This document shows positions 45,936 to 57,119 of a stretch of 64,000 bases of DNA, piece after piece; within the stretch, counting starts at the first letter, position 1; each line of letters starts with the position of its first letter. The position numbers and the translations under genes were made by a program. The notes beneath the pieces are model-generated. The model made no database searches, was not told where the DNA came from, and saw only the letters and a list, made by a program, of their open reading frames with translations. The stretch covers positions 868,001 through 932,000 of the forward strand of contig NADL03000609.1 of assembly GCA_002205965.3 (NCBI GenBank), read 5' to 3'. The DNA comes from Kappaphycus alvarezii (Eukaryota > Rhodophyta > Florideophyceae > Gigartinales > Solieriaceae).

Positions 45936-46817
45936 TTACGTCTGCTGTGACAATCCCATCTCGAAAGTGAGTTCATCTCCGACAGCGAGAGCAGGTGGGG
46001 ACCGGCGCAGTACCAATTCAAACAGGGCTAGCCCAGTAGTGGTATGCCAACTCGTTTTATAGGTGTACGTTAACGAATCGGTATACAGATCCCAGTCAGT
46101 AGTATGGTCAGCAACATAGTGCCTCCGGGCGGCGAAGATTGGTCTGTTAAACCTCTCTAGTTGCCCATTGGCTTGTGGATGACATGTAATGGTAAACTGG
46201 TTCTTGATCCCTAGGAGCCGACAGATGTCAATGAATAACCTTGCATTAAACTGCTTCCCATTATCTGATAGCAGTGTCTGTGGCGGGTCGTCAACGAATA
46301 TCCAGTGGTGTACGAAGGATTTTGCAAATTCTAACGCGTTGATACTCTTCATGGGAATCGTCTGTACGAGCTTGAAGAACCGATCCGTCATCACAAGTAG
46401 GAAGTAATTCTCGCGTTGGAGCGGTGCCTTAATGAGTTTTCTTAAGATATCGGTCGAGATTGACTCCAGCAGTCCCTTTGCAGGTAACAGTCGCATCGGT
46501 TTAACCACTCGCCTGAGCTTGACTCGATTCCTCGCACAGGTAGCACAATTCCGAACGGTTGTGTAACAGTCATTGGCCATTGCTGGCCAATAAAAGAATC
46601 GTCGTAGACCTCAATACATGCGTTTCCTACCCGGGTGGCCAAAGAGCTTCGGATAGTGTGACAGATGTAGGATCCTCGCCTGGAGCGTACTTGGAACCAC
46701 GATGTGCTGTCGCACTTCAACAGTTCGTACGAGTGCGCCTTGGTCGTTCAGCTGAAATGGCAACGCTTTCCCACCGTTAAGGCGAGCGAAAATCTGCTGA
46801 CAGAATACATATCCCAA
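45936..46817 (-). pseudogene. gypsy integrase
   Basis: On the minus strand the zinc region begins near 46,660 (ILHLSHYPKLFGHPGRKRM, His-x3-His) and continues in the frame 46,580-45,936 with NCATCARNRVKL (Cys-x2-Cys). The core follows: first Asp in STDILRKLIK, second in LLSDNGKQFNA, Glu in NGQLERFNR. The 214-residue frame is open to its stop. A break separates it from the upstream 46,817-46,611 frame. No chromodomain is visible at the C-terminus. Confidence 0.85.
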
Positions 46818-46913
46818 TTATGATTCCAGTAACTCTTCCGTAGTGACGGGTTTCAACATGTCATCCGGTAACGGGGCCTCGCTTGCGCTTAGCGCGTGAT
46901 CAAAACAGTCGTA

Positions 46914-47447
46914 CTAAGCTGACAGTAAATAGACTTCCTCTTCGTTCCTCGAAAGCTTAAAATTCTCACAGTGGCACTCTACGTCATCCTCTGAGACAGT
47001 CTCGGCACAGAAACATGGAATGTTATCATAGATCTCAAGAGGAGAACTCCCGAAAGACGGTAGTTGCGAGAGCGCATCGGCCTGAGTGTTCAACTTTCCC
47101 TTCTTATACAAGACGGTGAAAACGAACTTGGGCAGGCGCCATCGCCATCTCATAAGTCTTCCGGACGGGTCATTCATTTCTATGAGCCATTGGAGCGAAC
47201 TCTGGTCGGTGTTTATTACGAACTTGTCATACATCAGGAAAGAACGAAGTGTCGTAAGCGCGTACACAGCATCCAGGCATTCCTTTACGATAACCGAATA
47301 GTTCTTCTCATTATTGGACATGGTCCGTAACCAGGACCCAATGGGGCGGCTCTCGCCATCGATCGTTTGGAACAGGGCACAACCGACTTGATAACCCGAG
47401 GAGTCAGTGTAAACCGAATAGGGACAGCCCGTTCTTGGTAATGCCAA
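46914..47447 (-). pseudogene. gypsy RNase H
   Basis: An open frame of 177 residues shows the Ty3/gypsy RNase H pattern: YSVYTDSSGYQVGCALFQ with the first Asp, NYSVIVKECLDAVYAL with the Glu, FVINTDQSSLQWLIEM with the second Asp, and LNTQADALSQLPSF at the end, where the last Asp belongs. All four acidic positions are present. The frame ends at TAA/TGA sequence just before the spacer to integrase. Confidence 0.85.
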
Positions 47448-47559
47448 TAGTGGCGGTTCCGTAATGCGTCGAATGAATATGTGGAAGGCGCTTAGCTGTT
47501 CTTAATTGAATTCGCCAATCTTGAAAGGATGGTCCTTCTTCAACAACTCGTTCAGCGGA

Positions 47560-48640
47560 TATACAACTTGTTCGTATTTCTGGATTAGCCGTCTGTAGAC
47601 ATTATCCAACTCCAGAAACGATTTTAGCTCGGTTTGCTTCTGCGGCGGTTCCGAATCCTTGAGGGACGCGGTCGTCGCGTGATCGGCTTCGAGGGTGCCG
47701 GATCTTATGATATGCCCAAGATATTTGATCTCATCCGTGAAGAAATCGCATTTCTTCAGAAGTAGCGATATATCAGCGTTCTGGAGGACGGTTGGGACTT
47801 CCTGTACGTGGCGGAGGTGATACTCAAATTACTTAAAGGAAATGGTAACATCATCCGAGTAAACCATACATGTTTGCGATTAGAAACGCGATAGAATCAT
47901 ATCTAGCGTGGGTTCGAGGGTCGCTTGAGCATTGTTCAGCCCGAATGGCATGCGCGAGAAGTGATGTAAACCACTTTGACAGAAAAAATTTGTCTTATCG
48001 CGATCGAAATGGGCCACCAGAACTTGCGGATATTCGCAGTTCCAATTGAGAGTAGTGAACCATGAAGCCTCTCCAAGGGAGTCAATGTACTTTTCCATGC
48101 GGGGAAGGGGATAAGTGTCCTTAACGGCCCTAGAATTGAGCTGTCAATACTCCACCCAAAAGCAAACCTTTCCATCTAGCTTCAGCACAAGAAGGACAGG
48201 GCTGACCCATTCTTACTGAGGTGGCTCGATAACTCATTCTTTCAACAAACGAGAGACCTCTTTCTCCTCGATCTCTCTCTTTTTTGGCCCGCCCGGTAGG
48301 ATGGTGATGCGAATGGGTGTGACCCTGGTACCAAATCGATACGATGCTCAATACAAGATATTTGTCCAAGTTTTCCGCCCCACATCGGTGAGAATTGCCC
48401 GAGCATGTCTTGAACTTATTCCTGCCGTTCAAGCGCCAACCAGTCAACTCATACGTAATCCATTGAAGGCGGTGGAGGATCCAACTGCGAGGGTGGATAC
48501 GTAGTTATTGACGGAGCTCTTCTTGCTATGGAGGAACCTGTTGGCTATGGACCCTGTGATGTCACTGAAAACCAAAAGTGCAGGGGAGCATGGGCTTTTT
48601 TGGAGGGTGCCGTTTGGAAAGCGCATATGCGCCTCATCTC
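47560..48640 (-). pseudogene. gypsy reverse transcriptase
   Basis: Minus-strand RT motifs cross several frames. VCFWVEY.QLNSRAVKDTYP is near 48,160-48,100. ASWFTTLNWNCEYPQVLV at about 48,065 stands where F-x2-L-D-L is expected; Asp is replaced by Asn. FSRMPFGLNNAQATL is near 47,945. MVYSDDVTISF at about 47,870 has the catalytic Asp pair. Beyond it, KKCDFFTDEIKYLGHIIRSG (about 47,760-47,700) is the connection region. At least two frameshifts and stops are present, and motif A is mutated, so this RT is inactive. Confidence 0.75.
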
Positions 48641-49165
48641 AAACTCAACGTGAAACGGGCTTCTGATTGGCTACTGCAAATGCTCATATGCAACGTGGTG
48701 CGTACAATTGTTGTGGCTCTAGTGGGTTGTTCTGGCGTACACGTGTGTAGCTAGTACATATGGTTATGCTGTACAGTACGGCTGTGCAGTACAGAGTGGA
48801 CAGGTATGTACGTGGACATACAGTACAGTTTTATGGGTATTGATGCACTATGGTGATGAGTCAAGTACAGTGGTGGCAGTTACAGTAGTTGCGTGTATAC
48901 ATGTCGTTGCATGTGTAAGAGTTGTGTTGTGAATTTGGGGACGTGTAGTGATAGTGTGGCTACGTGCAGTTGGTGAGTTAGTGCATACACATGATGACGT
49001 GATGTAGTGTTGTGCATCGTTGTGCACTGTTAGTTGTAAGCTGGCATGAATTTGTGCCAGTGTTACTATGTCATGTCTTGTGATGATTGGTAGCATTGAG
49101 TGTCCCGCTTAGATGGCTAGAGTTTAGTTAGAGTAAGAGTTGAGTGCGAGTGTGGCGAAATAGTT
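48640..49165. other. about 0.5-kb non-coding insert between gypsy protease and RT
   Basis: The pol coding sequence stops at about 49,166 and resumes at about 48,640. Between them the plus strand is GT-rich, with many copies of TACAGTA/TGTACAGTA and no coding signal. A TATATAAG box on the plus strand sits at its right border (49,167-49,174). It could be a small inserted element, a former LTR, or a regulatory cassette. Confidence 0.5.
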
Positions 49166-50034
49166 CTATATAAGTTGCAACTTGAGCACCTCCAAGTAAA
49201 ATCTGGCCAGAGCTGGCGAACTTCCTTTCATTCCCCCCACCTTCCTTATCCAACCTTCCCTTTCAGCTTCAGCCTCTATTAGAACCGAGACTTGGTCTGA
49301 GTGTTTTAAGCCTAGCACTTCTGCGAGAATCACCTCGCTCTGCACTACCTCTATCATGTGGGGAATGGCTTGTGGTAACACTTGGTCCTTCAGAAATTGG
49401 ATAGGGTATTCCCGGAAGTTGACCACAAGGATTCAGAACGGCGCCCGTTCGCCGTCACTTGTTCAACTCCATTGGAGGCCAGTATAACCATAGTTTCGAA
49501 CGTCCTGTTAAAAAATTGAACTATCACGCGTCCCGCTCTTTGAGTAGTGAAAGATACCAATGTCGGCGAGTTTGTGGGCAGATTCCGAGCCTTTGCGACC
49601 CGAATTCGATTCGTCACGCGTTCGCGTTTCTGGCTCTTATTCTCGTCAGACATTTCAGGTTCCTCCTTAAGTGGGGTACACTAGGATGCGACCGACTCTT
49701 TGGGCAATAGCTTCCGCACAATCGTAATCGTGAAACCCTCATCCAATTCAATCTCATGCCTTCTTGGATACACGGCCTCGATAAACTTGTCCGCGTAGTC
49801 GCGACCGAATATCAGCGGAGCGTGAGCCTCTCACACACGTTAAATTGTACTTTGCTTACACGAGTCCCTAAACGAACGGTAAGCTCGGTCAGTCCGCTCG
49901 TGCGCAAAGAACGCTTGTTTCCGTCTGCTATAGACGGGAGTGGAGCCTGAAAAATGGGAGATACCGGAGGTAGATTGGCGATTTTGAATGAAGTTAGGTC
50001 CGGCGCCTGTATCAAAAACGCACAATTTATGCAA
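49166..50034 (-). pseudogene. gypsy aspartic protease and following linker
   Basis: Minus-strand frame 50,034-49,840 holds CVFDTGAGPNFI, the aspartic protease active site (Asp-Thr-Gly-Ala). After a frameshift, APLIFGRDYADKFIEAVYP, then HEIELDEGFTITIVR (about 49,810-49,700) is the typical end of the gypsy protease fold. Frames 49,653-49,390 and 49,426-49,166 (VNFREYPIQFLKDQVLPQAI) are the protease-RT linker. Confidence 0.75.
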
Positions 50035-51406
50035 CAGTAGCCCCGGGTTTGAACTAAAGTCAGCGTAAACCTTTTAATTCTGTTTTGACAATAGCATAAC
50101 ATAGAGCCGGTATTCGAAAGATAAAGCTGAGCCCCTCGATCTATGGATAACAGCTTAAATATTCAATTTCAAGTGCACATCACACCCAATCGAAACATCA
50201 CTTAGGACTGTTTCTTCTTCCTCAGGTTCTGGATCTTTGGTTAAGTCCAGAACATCCTCGGTGGTAGCAAGCAATACGGTGGTAGCAAGCAGAACCCCAT
50301 CTAGTTTCCCTGCTGCTCCGGCTGGTCCGACGACCGAGTGAGAATACGGGGAGAGGCAACTGCCTGTTCGGCAACAGTTTGCACCTTAGGGGAAGTGGGA
50401 CCGTGAGTTTGCAAGCTTTGCCTTGAGCTTGGGCTGGCGGTGTGTGTCTTTGCACTCAAGTAAGCTGTGTTCGGTACCCAACTTCGTTCGAATTCAATAA
50501 GAGAATCATAGCTCGCTTAAGTTTGGTACACTTGGCGGACTGGAAGACGGCACTCCGTCGATACTTTCCGGGATTCATAGCACGAGTGGCAGATTACTGC
50601 CTGCTTAAGAGAGCAGGGAGCAATTATAAGACGGTTTTAGAGCCATCCAGGGCGTACAGCCTGTACTAAACCCTGTGCGTGAGCGATTGGAGGTGCCCGC
50701 ACATAACTTTGGCGGTTGTTCTCGTACAGTAACGCGCCTTATACGCCATCTGACTTCTCAGTATGATAGGGGAGCTCCGAAGTCGGCTTTGATTCCTGAA
50801 CATCGACCATGTGTAATTACATGTCGTGAGATTCGCTTGTTCCCATATGGTCGTAAGCATGAGCGAACTCATCTTCTGACTCAAGCAGCATATATGGGGC
50901 TTGACCCTTATGGTACTGGGCTTTTCCCATCGGTCGGTAAAAGGAGGTGGATCGAGCCGGATCTCGTGCTGTCTTAATCTTCTCTCCGGCTGGGTTGCCT
51001 TCATCTTGCGCAAAGTTAGCCAGGCGCTTATAGGTCATGTCAAGGCCTGAGTGCTCTTCGCTGATGACCGAAGGTACATGTAATAGCCATGACATTTGAA
51101 TGAATTGTTTTGTAATGTGAAATGTTTTTCGTGTCCACTGGAATGGACGTTATCGTTTTGTTTGTATTGATTTGTATTGATTTGTAATAGCTGCAATCTC
51201 GTTCACGCTGTGAATCAGGCAAGGAGACATGTTGCATTTATCTGTAGAAGAAGCCTGATATGGATGGAGTGTGTAGAGGCTAGCCAGCAAAATCCAGTGT
51301 TCTTCTCGAAAGTGTGTTTTGTCTCAGTATAAAATTGTAAAGTGTATCTCAGTGGTGTCATCTTCGTATCTTCACTTATGTCATCAATAACACACACCAG
51401 AGTGTT
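50035..51406 (-). other. gypsy internal region between gag and protease, unrecognised
   Basis: This should hold the nucleocapsid end of Gag, but no zinc knuckle was found in any frame. A 17-bp direct repeat (ACGGTGGTAGCAAGCA-type) lies at about 50,260-50,295. The sequence between 51,000 and 51,400 is AT-richer and non-coding in appearance. Confidence 0.35.
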
Positions 51407-53343
51407 CTATAATTCGGGATAGTGCGCGGTAGCGGTACAGGTGGGCCCGGGAAATCGATAAATAAACATCTTCATCTTGTCAGGGACTGTGATAACGTTG
51501 TCTTTGCGGTTACATGCCTTGGAAACTCGCGTGCCGAATGCGGTCTCAGATTCGTTCGCTCCCTGAATTACCGTGCTTGTGTGACTCATCGCCTCCCGGA
51601 GAATGCTCGTGTCGCATAAGTCCTTAAGAGGAACTGAATCGCTTCGGGCCACCACTATATTCCATCCGTCGATCACGATATAGCCTTAGACATGTGGAAG
51701 AGCGCAAAAGCATCTCCCTTGAGAAAATACTGAACCGCGATGAACGCTTGTGCCTCGGAAATTTCCAAAGTGTGGAATTCATCCGTGAACCTGATCAGGA
51801 GGTCCAGTATTAGTACAGGGCGAGAGCCATCGAACGCAAGATCTTTCATGGTGAGCTCCAAGCGCTTGATTTGATCCTTAATTTTACCAGTCTCTCGACC
51901 AGCACGCGAGTGATCTCGATTCCACAACCGGTAGTAACGGTACGAGACTAGCTTATTAAACTGTAGTTCTGTTGGTTTCAGTGCCTTCAGGCATAGGTGT
52001 CGCTGACCTTTGCGAAGAATTACATCGGGGATAGAAAGAGCTTAGCCTGCATCAGACTGGTCGTCATGGGACGGTCCCTCCTCGTAAGAGGACGAAACAT
52101 CTGGAACTTGCCGGGTGCTACCCTTGTTACGGGGACGACCGCTCTCACCACGCCCAGACCGGGTCTTGTACGACTTCGATTTCCGAGATTTCTCGTCAGG
52201 ATCCACGACATCGAACTTCTCAATCTCTGTCAGCAGAGAAGCTCGGTCATATTCAGCTGCAGGGGTCGAAGCTTTCTCCAGTCGCACAATACGGGAGGTT
52301 AGTGCGGAAATCTGGAGGGTCAGGGTCAGTAGACAGATTAGACAGAATGGGGTCGTGTCGAAGGGGGCATTTTAGCGCATGCGCGGTCGATGCACGTTCC
52401 ATAAAATGGTTCAAGTCTTCTCTATTCAACCAAATTACCGGATATTCTCGCTCAATACAGTCGCATGTCCCTCTGCCTTTCACTGCTGAATCGCTATGTG
52501 CGAGTTCAAGAATACGATCTGCGATTCTGCGCGTTCCAGGCGAAACTTCAGGGCCTCATGCAAGTCTCTATCTGACAATGGCGGTTGCGCTGGAGTAGGG
52601 TGTGGAGCTGGGATTCCTTGCATGGGGAATACCGGTACCTCTGGTAAGGTTTCATAATCTGGACGATTAAGTAAACAAGATGAGCTGGGGTCACTCGATT
52701 GAAATCCTGGGGAGTTTTGGGCCGTGTGTACGGGGTCCACGGGCACACCCCTACCGTGACAGGGGGGCAACCCCTCCGGGGGTGGGTTGATGGGCACTCT
52801 CGAGTTTATGCCAAAAGTATGAACAATAAAAGGGTCAGCCATCGTGGCGGAACCAGAAACGAGCGGTCCAGGAATTGAGGAACCCGGAATGTCCGTGTCG
52901 GTTTGTCCTGGGGCACGCCAAATATTTAGAAGATCTGGATCGAATAATGGGGTCGAAAAACGAAGCTGGAAATCTCCAAATGAGGGTGTGGGCCTCGCCG
53001 CCGAAGTAACAGATGTCGAGACTGGAACTGCGAAGAAGCCCGGGATACGTGGCGAAAACCCTGGAGTTCCAGACGTGACGGCCTCGATCACGGAGTTGAG
53101 AGAGACAGTTCCGTCGGAGCCAGCTGGCGCGGTAACGGACGGGTCGGGGAAGACAGTTGCGGCATCAGAAACTGCATGAGGTGCCGAAGAAACGGTGGGA
53201 TCAGCCACTGTACCAGTAGGAGTTATAGGTGAGCGATCAGTTCCCGCAAAGGCTGCTCGGATGGCTGGACTGGCCTGAGGAATGTCGAACTGTGAACCGC
53301 GCAAGCCGGACCTTGTTCGCACCAGTACGAAACGGACCACCAA
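51407..53343 (-). pseudogene. gypsy Gag
   Basis: The N-terminal frame (53,343-52,480, 287 residues) starts near VRTRSGLRG, a common Gag opening, and is rich in Pro, Ser and Thr. It ends with a predicted helix (LSDRDLHEALKFRLERAESQ). Frame 52,287-52,042 has a basic linker (SRKSKSYKTRSGRGESG). The capsid-like part follows in 51,927-51,673 (MKDLAFDGSRPVLILDLLIR, then AQAFIAVQYFLKGDAFALFH) and 51,676-51,407 (ANESETAFGTRVSKACNR). The capsid helices match retrotransposon Gag in pattern. At least three frame breaks separate these parts. Confidence 0.7.
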
Positions 53344-53483
53344 TGAAAATGGACAATCTTACACAAAAACACAACAAGATATGAATGAAACAAATGCAAC
53401 AATGCCAAAGAAAACGGTCGAAAGCTTGGGACCAATCGAATTTCACAAGACGAAACCTTTTAGGTCGGGAGACCAAAAGGTAG

Positions 53484-54317
53484 TGCTACGTCACGAGACG
53501 GGGTGTCAGAAGGCGACGCGGTCAGCGGGAGTACCAAATTTGGGAGAAGGCTACGTCTGTGGACGATTCGGAAATGCGACAAGCGCGAGCAAAGAAAAAG
53601 CAACAACAACAAAACAAAGGAGATAGGTGGCTGTGGTGGTAGAGCGTACGCGCGAACCTATGGGAAAGCTGCGACTTTAGAATATGTTTTCCGGGGTCCG
53701 GCAAGAGATCGTGCTCGGACACCGTAAAGTGGGGTTAGCGCGAAACCAGGGCGCACAAAGGGGGTGATCAGTGTCGGAGGATTAAGGGCGTGCCCGAGAA
53801 TGGCGATGAGTCCGAAGGTCGGGAGTCCGAGACTAGCGCCGATAAGGGGGCTTTACTTTACGGGTCCGTATGATAGGTTAGTCTAAGTAGTGTAGAGCAG
53901 TAACGGAAAAGTAACGGAAAAGTGCCCCAATGGTGCTGAAATTAAAGTCATACTAAAAATAGGAACAATAAAGGAAAATTAGTTACTCAGCAAGTGGTGC
54001 GTCGACTGGGATGGGTCCACTTCTGGTGGTATGGTTCATCGGTCCAGCCGCGGCTGTACGGCGCAGCCACGGCTCCACGGTCTAGCACTCTGGGGTCTAC
54101 ATGCACAGCAATATAGGTAGCTTGACAGTATAGTAGTTCCATTACAGTAAATTTAGTGCAGTAGTCCCAGGGTAAATCATACCTGTCAGTGGTGTTCACA
54201 TTAACTGAATATTGTGGCCAAGAGTGTAGGTCCGGAAAGCAAACGAAAAATAGAGGAAAAAAACTCTCGGGCCTGGATCTTCGCTTTCGGAACAATGTAA
54301 GTGGGGTCGCCCTGGCA
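53484..54317 (-). repeat. 5' LTR of the gypsy element
   Basis: This is the partner of 42,278-43,133. A short duplication (GTAACGGAAAA twice at about 53,901-53,923) distinguishes it from the other LTR, and it has two instead of four minisatellite units. Confidence 0.85.
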
Positions 54318-54321
54318 CTAT

Positions 54322-56210
54322 ACAGTTTTCAATTTCATATTCCTAAGAGTTTATTACGGTCGGAAACAAGTTGAGTATATTTTTCAGAAATAAACTAGAT
54401 TTTCATCAAGAAAATGTTTTTTGGGGCCTTGTTTTGCATTAAGTTTGAATTTACTATTCCAGACGGTGAGACAGAAACTTTACTTCTGCAAGGTACTCAT
54501 TGAGAGACTTTCGTATCGAGTTCAGTGATGAATGAGGAATGAAGTACTTATTTTAGTCAAAGAGTTGTTCGTACGTCGTTAACGTGATGAGTCGAAACAC
54601 TTTGGACTCTTTTCCCTTGTAATTTTATGCCTCTGAATCAGTCGTCTGCAAATTTGCAGCGGTAAATCACTGTAGCTGGGACAGAATAGAGAGTATCTTT
54701 CAGGCTTGAGTATGTGTATCTGAATGTTTTCAACAAATTTGATTGCCGTAGTAAAAGCTTGATTGTCTTGATCTACTTCAAACTGAGCTAGAACGGCAGA
54801 AAGTAGCAACTGCAGTATGCATCTCGGGATTACTGCTCGACGTTGGCGAAGATCCGCTTGTGTTTCGTAATTTATGATGCTTTGTCCTGTATTATATGTT
54901 TATGATGAGGCCACGGAATCTCTGGTGGTCTTAAGGGGAGTGTGGTAGATGCTCGTAGCTTTTCGTTTGGGTTTTTAGAGTTCTTAATCCTTTCGTATAT
55001 TTCATAGAGCAGAGTTTGTGTAAAAATATGTCTGTTACATCACTGTGTAAAAGAGACTTGTTCGCTGTCGCTATTCCAGTTCTCTATTACACATTGGTGT
55101 GCAGAGAACTTGGATAGGTACCTTGCTATATGAACTGGTTTTCTTCCTACGAAATTTTATACTTAATTTTTTTATTTATAAGTAACCATTTTATTTGACA
55201 TTGAGGCACGCTACAGGTCTTTATGGTAATTTTATTGGATACACTACCAATACCTCTTCACTCGTTATTGGTATAGTTTTTACTTAGTCAGCTAGAATCT
55301 ACATGTACTGCGCTACAGCTACAGTGCTGGCTTTAAACGGGGTGGGTTTTCTGGATTCTTGGGGGAATCTAGCTACAATCCATTGACCCTTTGCCTCGAA
55401 CTTTCTGAAACCCACTGACATCGTCTCTACTACTCCTTTAACACCGCCCCGACTGCTTCCCTCCCCCTTTCAGAGGGTGAATCCCTTTCGGCTCAAGCGA
55501 TACTGTTGGGGTGAAGAATCCCGTAATTAAGTCGGCGTATAGAGTGAAGATCCCTTCGCGGTGGTACTCTGCTACTTTGATAGAGACAAAGCCCAATCTG
55601 TAGGTGAAAGAGTTCGACGAGCTTCTTAAGACCTTGCATCAGGCTCTGGGTGCTATGAACCGGCACTAGAGTTCAGTTTCTCTATCCGCGATGCAACAAT
55701 ATTTCGCTCAGTATACAGGACATGACACCGTCACCAGCCAGAGATGCTCAAGTTTGTTCAACTTCAACAACTAATCCCACAAATCTATTCCATACTTTTT
55801 CCTCTACAAATACACTAAATTTCATATTCATTGCTTCCATTTCCCCTGTAATCTATACTCACTTGGCATTTGGTGCTGGAAAGATCCACCGCCGACAATA
55901 CGGTGCTGCAAATCTGGTGAGGATTTCTTGAGGTATCTTCACAGGCCTGACGCAGCTATTCGCATCAGAATTTCGAGAGTTCTGTTGAACGAGAAATGAG
56001 TGGACAGCAGTTCGCTACCATGCAGCAGATATTTTCAAATTGGTGGCTCGCCATCGCCCGTAATGTACGGACACACCAGATCCTCTAATATCCTAACCCA
56101 CTACAGTCCTGGCAATGGAAAGAGGAAAAATAGCCGTTAGTGGTACTGTAGAGGCTGGTTTTCAACCAAAATATTAGCTTTCAGGAGTGTATCGGGAGTA
56201 ATATTAAGCT
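54322..56210. other. spacer with a dispersed repeat, no gene recognised
   Basis: Short frames only. A minus frame at 54,809-54,579 (QAFTTAIKFVENIQIHIL) looks protein-like but is unrecognised. The dispersed repeat copy 2 is at 55,037-55,445. Confidence 0.35.
55037..55445 (+). repeat. diverged dispersed repeat, copy 2
   Basis: Collinear with 21,725-22,145 through shared blocks such as CACTGTGTAA, ACTTGTTCGCTGTC, AGAGAACTTG and CATTGACCCTTTGC. Function unknown. Confidence 0.45.
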
Positions 56211-56221
56211 TTTGCATCGCC

Positions 56222-56229
56222 TATATAAA
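56222..56229 (+). promoter_or_regulatory. orphan TATA-box core promoter
   Basis: TATATAAA in GCCTATATAAACGG is followed within 40 bases by a C-run (CTCCCCCCCCCATCAG) and then an A/C-rich leader, an arrangement typical of a transcribed 5' end. The next coding-like signal on the plus strand begins only near 57,120, so the gene it served is probably decayed. Confidence 0.4.
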
Positions 56230-57119
56230 CGGTGATCGGGACTGTCCACCTTCGACCTCCCCCCCCCATCAGAGAACAACCACCAAAAAAAAGACGCCCG
56301 GACCCAAAAATAATCCAACCCAAGCAACCTCAAAACAACCGCAACTACTAACCTCTACTCTGACTTTCTTCACCTTCTCAGTGTCCCTCGACTGGCATCG
56401 TCGCTCGTGTGTATGCAAGGGCGTGGCTTGGCGATATTTGAGAGTATAATTCGCTAAAATTCCTCGCTACAGAGTGCGGAGCACTTCTTGTACCACACGA
56501 AAAGCTCAGATAAGTAAGGAAACGTTGGGAAAATTCCGCGCTAGTGGCATAGAAGAGGTGAGAAAGTAAGAGGAAGAAGTGTGAAGAGGATAAAAACCGG
56601 TCAAAAGAAGGAAAGGGGTGGAGTGGAAGTGAATGAAGACGCTAAATTCCGCTGGGCGCGCTCGTCGTCGTTCTCCGCCTCACAGCCGCCGCTCTCTATC
56701 CTCCTACGCCATGTAAAAAGCTCTGTCGCGCACAAGGCACCCTCCCCTGCTTCAAGCCAACCCTCTTAACAAATATGAGCCCTAATCGACTCTTTTATCA
56801 GTCAAAGCAAAGAAAAATCAAGAGAGGAAGGGCCAAGAAAGTCAGACGGAACGAGGCCTGGCGATTCTGGCCGGACAGAGTATTCAAGGAGTAGGTATAT
56901 CGATGACGAGGCCGAAGAGGCTAGCAAAGAGGAAGTTAGTGAAACGGCGGAAAGTAGGGACGAGGTAATGGCCGTAAGCGAGAAAAAGAGGGAACCAAGA
57001 GTACGTACCAGACCTCCTGGGGATAGAATGATAAGGAAAACCCCGGCGACCCCACCCACGAACGACCGAGAAGACGCTGCTAAGGGTACCCCGGAAATAG
57101 GCCACGACGGACTTCTTTG

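Larger units (their letters stand above)
42274..54321 (-). mobile_element. Ty3/gypsy LTR retrotransposon, 12 kb, carrying an extra antisense gene
   Basis: Direct LTRs at 42,278-43,133 and 53,484-54,317 run TG...CA inside a wider shared TAGTGC...GCACTA. Flanking 4-mers are CTAG and CTAT, a near-match target duplication. On the minus strand the order is gag, protease, RT, RNase H, integrase, which is Ty3/gypsy order. The internal part (10.3 kb) is longer than usual because of an about 0.5-kb insert between protease and RT and an about 2.8-kb region between integrase and 3' LTR that holds a plus-strand gene. LTR divergence and frame breaks indicate an old copy. A candidate primer site (minus strand TGGTCTCCCGACC) starts a few bases inside the 5' LTR. 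Confidence 0.85.

Noticed and set aside
42278-54317. A perfect target-site duplication for the gypsy element.
   Set aside because: With TG...CA borders the flanks are CTAG and CTAT, one mismatch; with wider borders there is no match. I report it only as a near match.
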